A DNA stretch of 64,000 nucleotides, taken from contig JAHJBC010000006.1 in the NCBI GenBank assembly GCA_018813765.1, positions 434,001 through 498,000 of the forward strand. Direction: 5' to 3'. The DNA is from Gammaproteobacteria bacterium. GTDB lineage: Bacteria; Pseudomonadota; Gammaproteobacteria; Burkholderiales; Gallionellaceae. The notes below the pieces were generated by a model that saw only the letters and a list, made by a program, of their open reading frames with translations, made no database searches and was not told where the DNA came from. Both the position numbers and the translations under genes were made by a program. The stretch's first letter is position 1, and the number at the start of each line of letters is the position of its first letter. Shown here in pieces: positions 63,082-64,000 of this stretch.

Positions 63082-63933
63082 ATGTCCAGGCCACTGCGAA
63101 TCGAATTTGCCGGTGCTCTCTACCACGTCACCTCACGCGGTGACGGGCAGGAGGATATTTATCTGGATGACAATGATCGGGAGCTATTCCTTGAGGTACT
63201 CGAAAATGTCGGCGAACGGTTCAACTGGACACCTCATGCCTTCTGCCTGATGGGCAACCACTACCACCTGCTCCTGGAAACGCCCGACGGCAACCTCGCC
63301 AAGGGCATGCGCCACCTCAACGGCGTCTACACCCAGCGCTTCAACCGCAAACACAAACGCGTAGGGCACGTCTTTCAGGGGCGCTACAAAGCCATCATCG
63401 TACAAAAGCAAACCTACCTGCTTGAACTCGCCCGCTACATCGTCCTCAACCCCGTGCGTGCGCGCATGGTACGCAGCGCCAAAGACTGGCCGTGGAGCAG
63501 CTACCGAACCACCGCTGGCATGGCAGATACCCCGCCATGGCTAACCACCGACTGGATACTTTCATCCTTCTCAGACAAACGCGGCGAAGCCATCGAGCGC
63601 TACAAGACATTCGTCGCCGAAGGAAAAAACCAGCCCGCCCTGTGGGAACAACTCAAAAACCAAATCTACCTCGGCACCGACGCGTTCGTGGCAATAATGC
63701 AAGCCAGGAAACCGGTCAAGGAAGACCTGAGTGAAATCCCGCTGGGGCAAAGACGAACCATGGCAAAACCGTTGGAGCATTATGCCGAGTGCGGCGGCAC
63801 AAGAGACGAAGCCATCGTCAATGCCTACGACAGCGGCGCATACGGACTGAAAGAAATCGGCGACCACTTCGGATTGCACTACTCCAGAGTAAGCCGAATA
63901 ATCGCCAGCCAGCGCAAGGCCAAAGAAGGCTGA
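63082..63933 (+). CDS. REP-associated tyrosine transposase (RAYT, TnpA_REP)
   Basis: RAYTs are single-copy HUH-type relatives of IS200 transposases that mobilise REP/REPIN sequences. The 283-residue product has the N-terminal MSRPLRIEFAGALYHVTSRG, the HUH-like HYH in MGNHYHLLLE (about 57-66), and the RARMVRSAKDWPWSSYR region (about 125-142) with the candidate catalytic Tyr. A C-terminal helix-turn-helix (GLKEIGDHFGLHYSRVSRII) follows. REP-type palindromes elsewhere in the window, including the GTAG-headed element in hsdR, are candidate substrates; which family it acts on is unknown. Confidence 0.93.
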   Translation: MSRPLRIEFAGALYHVTSRGDGQEDIYLDDNDRELFLEVLENVGERFNWTPHAFCLMGNHYHLLLETPDGNLAKGMRHLNGVYTQRFNRKHKRVGHVFQGRYKAIIVQKQTYLLELARYIVLNPVRARMVRSAKDWPWSSYRTTAGMADTPPWLTTDWILSSFSDKRGEAIERYKTFVAEGKNQPALWEQLKNQIYLGTDAFVAIMQARKPVKEDLSEIPLGQRRTMAKPLEHYAECGGTRDEAIVNAYDSGAYGLKEIGDHFGLHYSRVSRIIASQRKAKEG

Positions 63934-63941
63934 TGCACAAA

Positions 63942-64000
63942 ATGAAACTGCCGCCATCTCTTCTATTGCTTGCGATTTCGGGAGTCGTTTCGCCCGAGGT
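63942..64000 (+). CDS. start of a probable exported protein, cut by window edge
   Basis: An ATG directly after the RAYT stop opens a frame beginning MKLPPSLLLLAISGVV, which looks like a signal peptide. An in-frame ATG at 63933 is an alternative. Only about 19 codons are in view, so identity is unknown. Confidence 0.35.
   Translation, partial: MKLPPSLLLLAISGVVSPE

Overview
The window is high-GC, gene-dense bacterial chromosome. It carries a nearly complete lithotrophic sulfur-oxidation inventory: type I sulfide:quinone oxidoreductase, sat-aprMBA, soeABC, soxYZ, fccAB, a YeeE/YedE sulfur transporter and several SulP/SLC13 anion carriers. Multihaem c-type cytochromes and a large chemosensory cluster accompany it. 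Gene content and protein character suggest a betaproteobacterial chemolithoautotroph of the Nitrosomonadales (Gallionellaceae/Sulfuricella-like). No rRNA or marker gene is present to prove this, so the taxonomy is inference.

Layout. 1-10.7 kb: 3' part of a multihaem cytochrome, smr and trxB, cell-wall enzymes (mltB, NlpC/P60 lipoprotein), sqr, a NarXL-like redox two-component pair whose 5' end is tandemly duplicated, a YfcE-like phosphoesterase, rhodanese and aldehyde dehydrogenase. 10.8-15.4 kb: an unknown gene with a G9 tract, a cysteine-poor DsrC paralogue, a FixLJ-like pair preceded by a G10 tract, and a nitroreductase. 16.0-28.2 kb: chemosensory cluster (cheY, MCP-like, STAS, cheA, mcp, cheW, mcp, cheD, HDOD, cheR, cheD, cheB) with two MCPs sharing a near-identical 740-bp signalling module. 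28.3-31.6 kb: small housekeeping or unknown genes. 31.7-47.5 kb: dissimilatory sulfite-oxidation core, with sat-aprM-aprB-aprA on the minus strand head-to-head with soeABC, followed by SulP, SLC13 and a second SulP. 47.6-56.3 kb: type I restriction-modification locus (hsdM, hsdS, hsdR) enclosing a toxin-antitoxin pair and an AlbA_2-domain protein. 56.7-62.5 kb: soxYZ, NapC-type tetrahaem cytochrome, EbdC-like cytochrome, fccAB and a YeeE/YedE transporter. 62.6-64 kb: a REP-associated tyrosine transposase (RAYT) with a truncated duplicate.

How it works together. Sqr and FccAB would oxidise sulfide and SoxYZ would carry sulfane sulfur. Sulfite would then be oxidised in the cytoplasm, either directly to sulfate by quinone-linked SoeABC or through APS by AprABM and Sat with ATP formation. 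The SulP/SLC13 genes beside soe could export the anions. The tetrahaem and other c cytochromes would connect periplasmic oxidation to the quinone pool.

Three signals stand out beyond gene content. First, palindromic REP/REPIN elements sit in frame inside hsdM, hsdR and a sulP gene, with a RAYT in the same window. Second, a recurrent ACCC-N4-GGG palindrome lies upstream of sqr, the NarX-like kinase, sat/soe and soxYZ and may mark a sulfur-responsive regulon. Third, short homopolymer and tandem repeats (G9, G10, 78-bp duplication, 12-bp VNTR) cluster on regulatory and defence genes.
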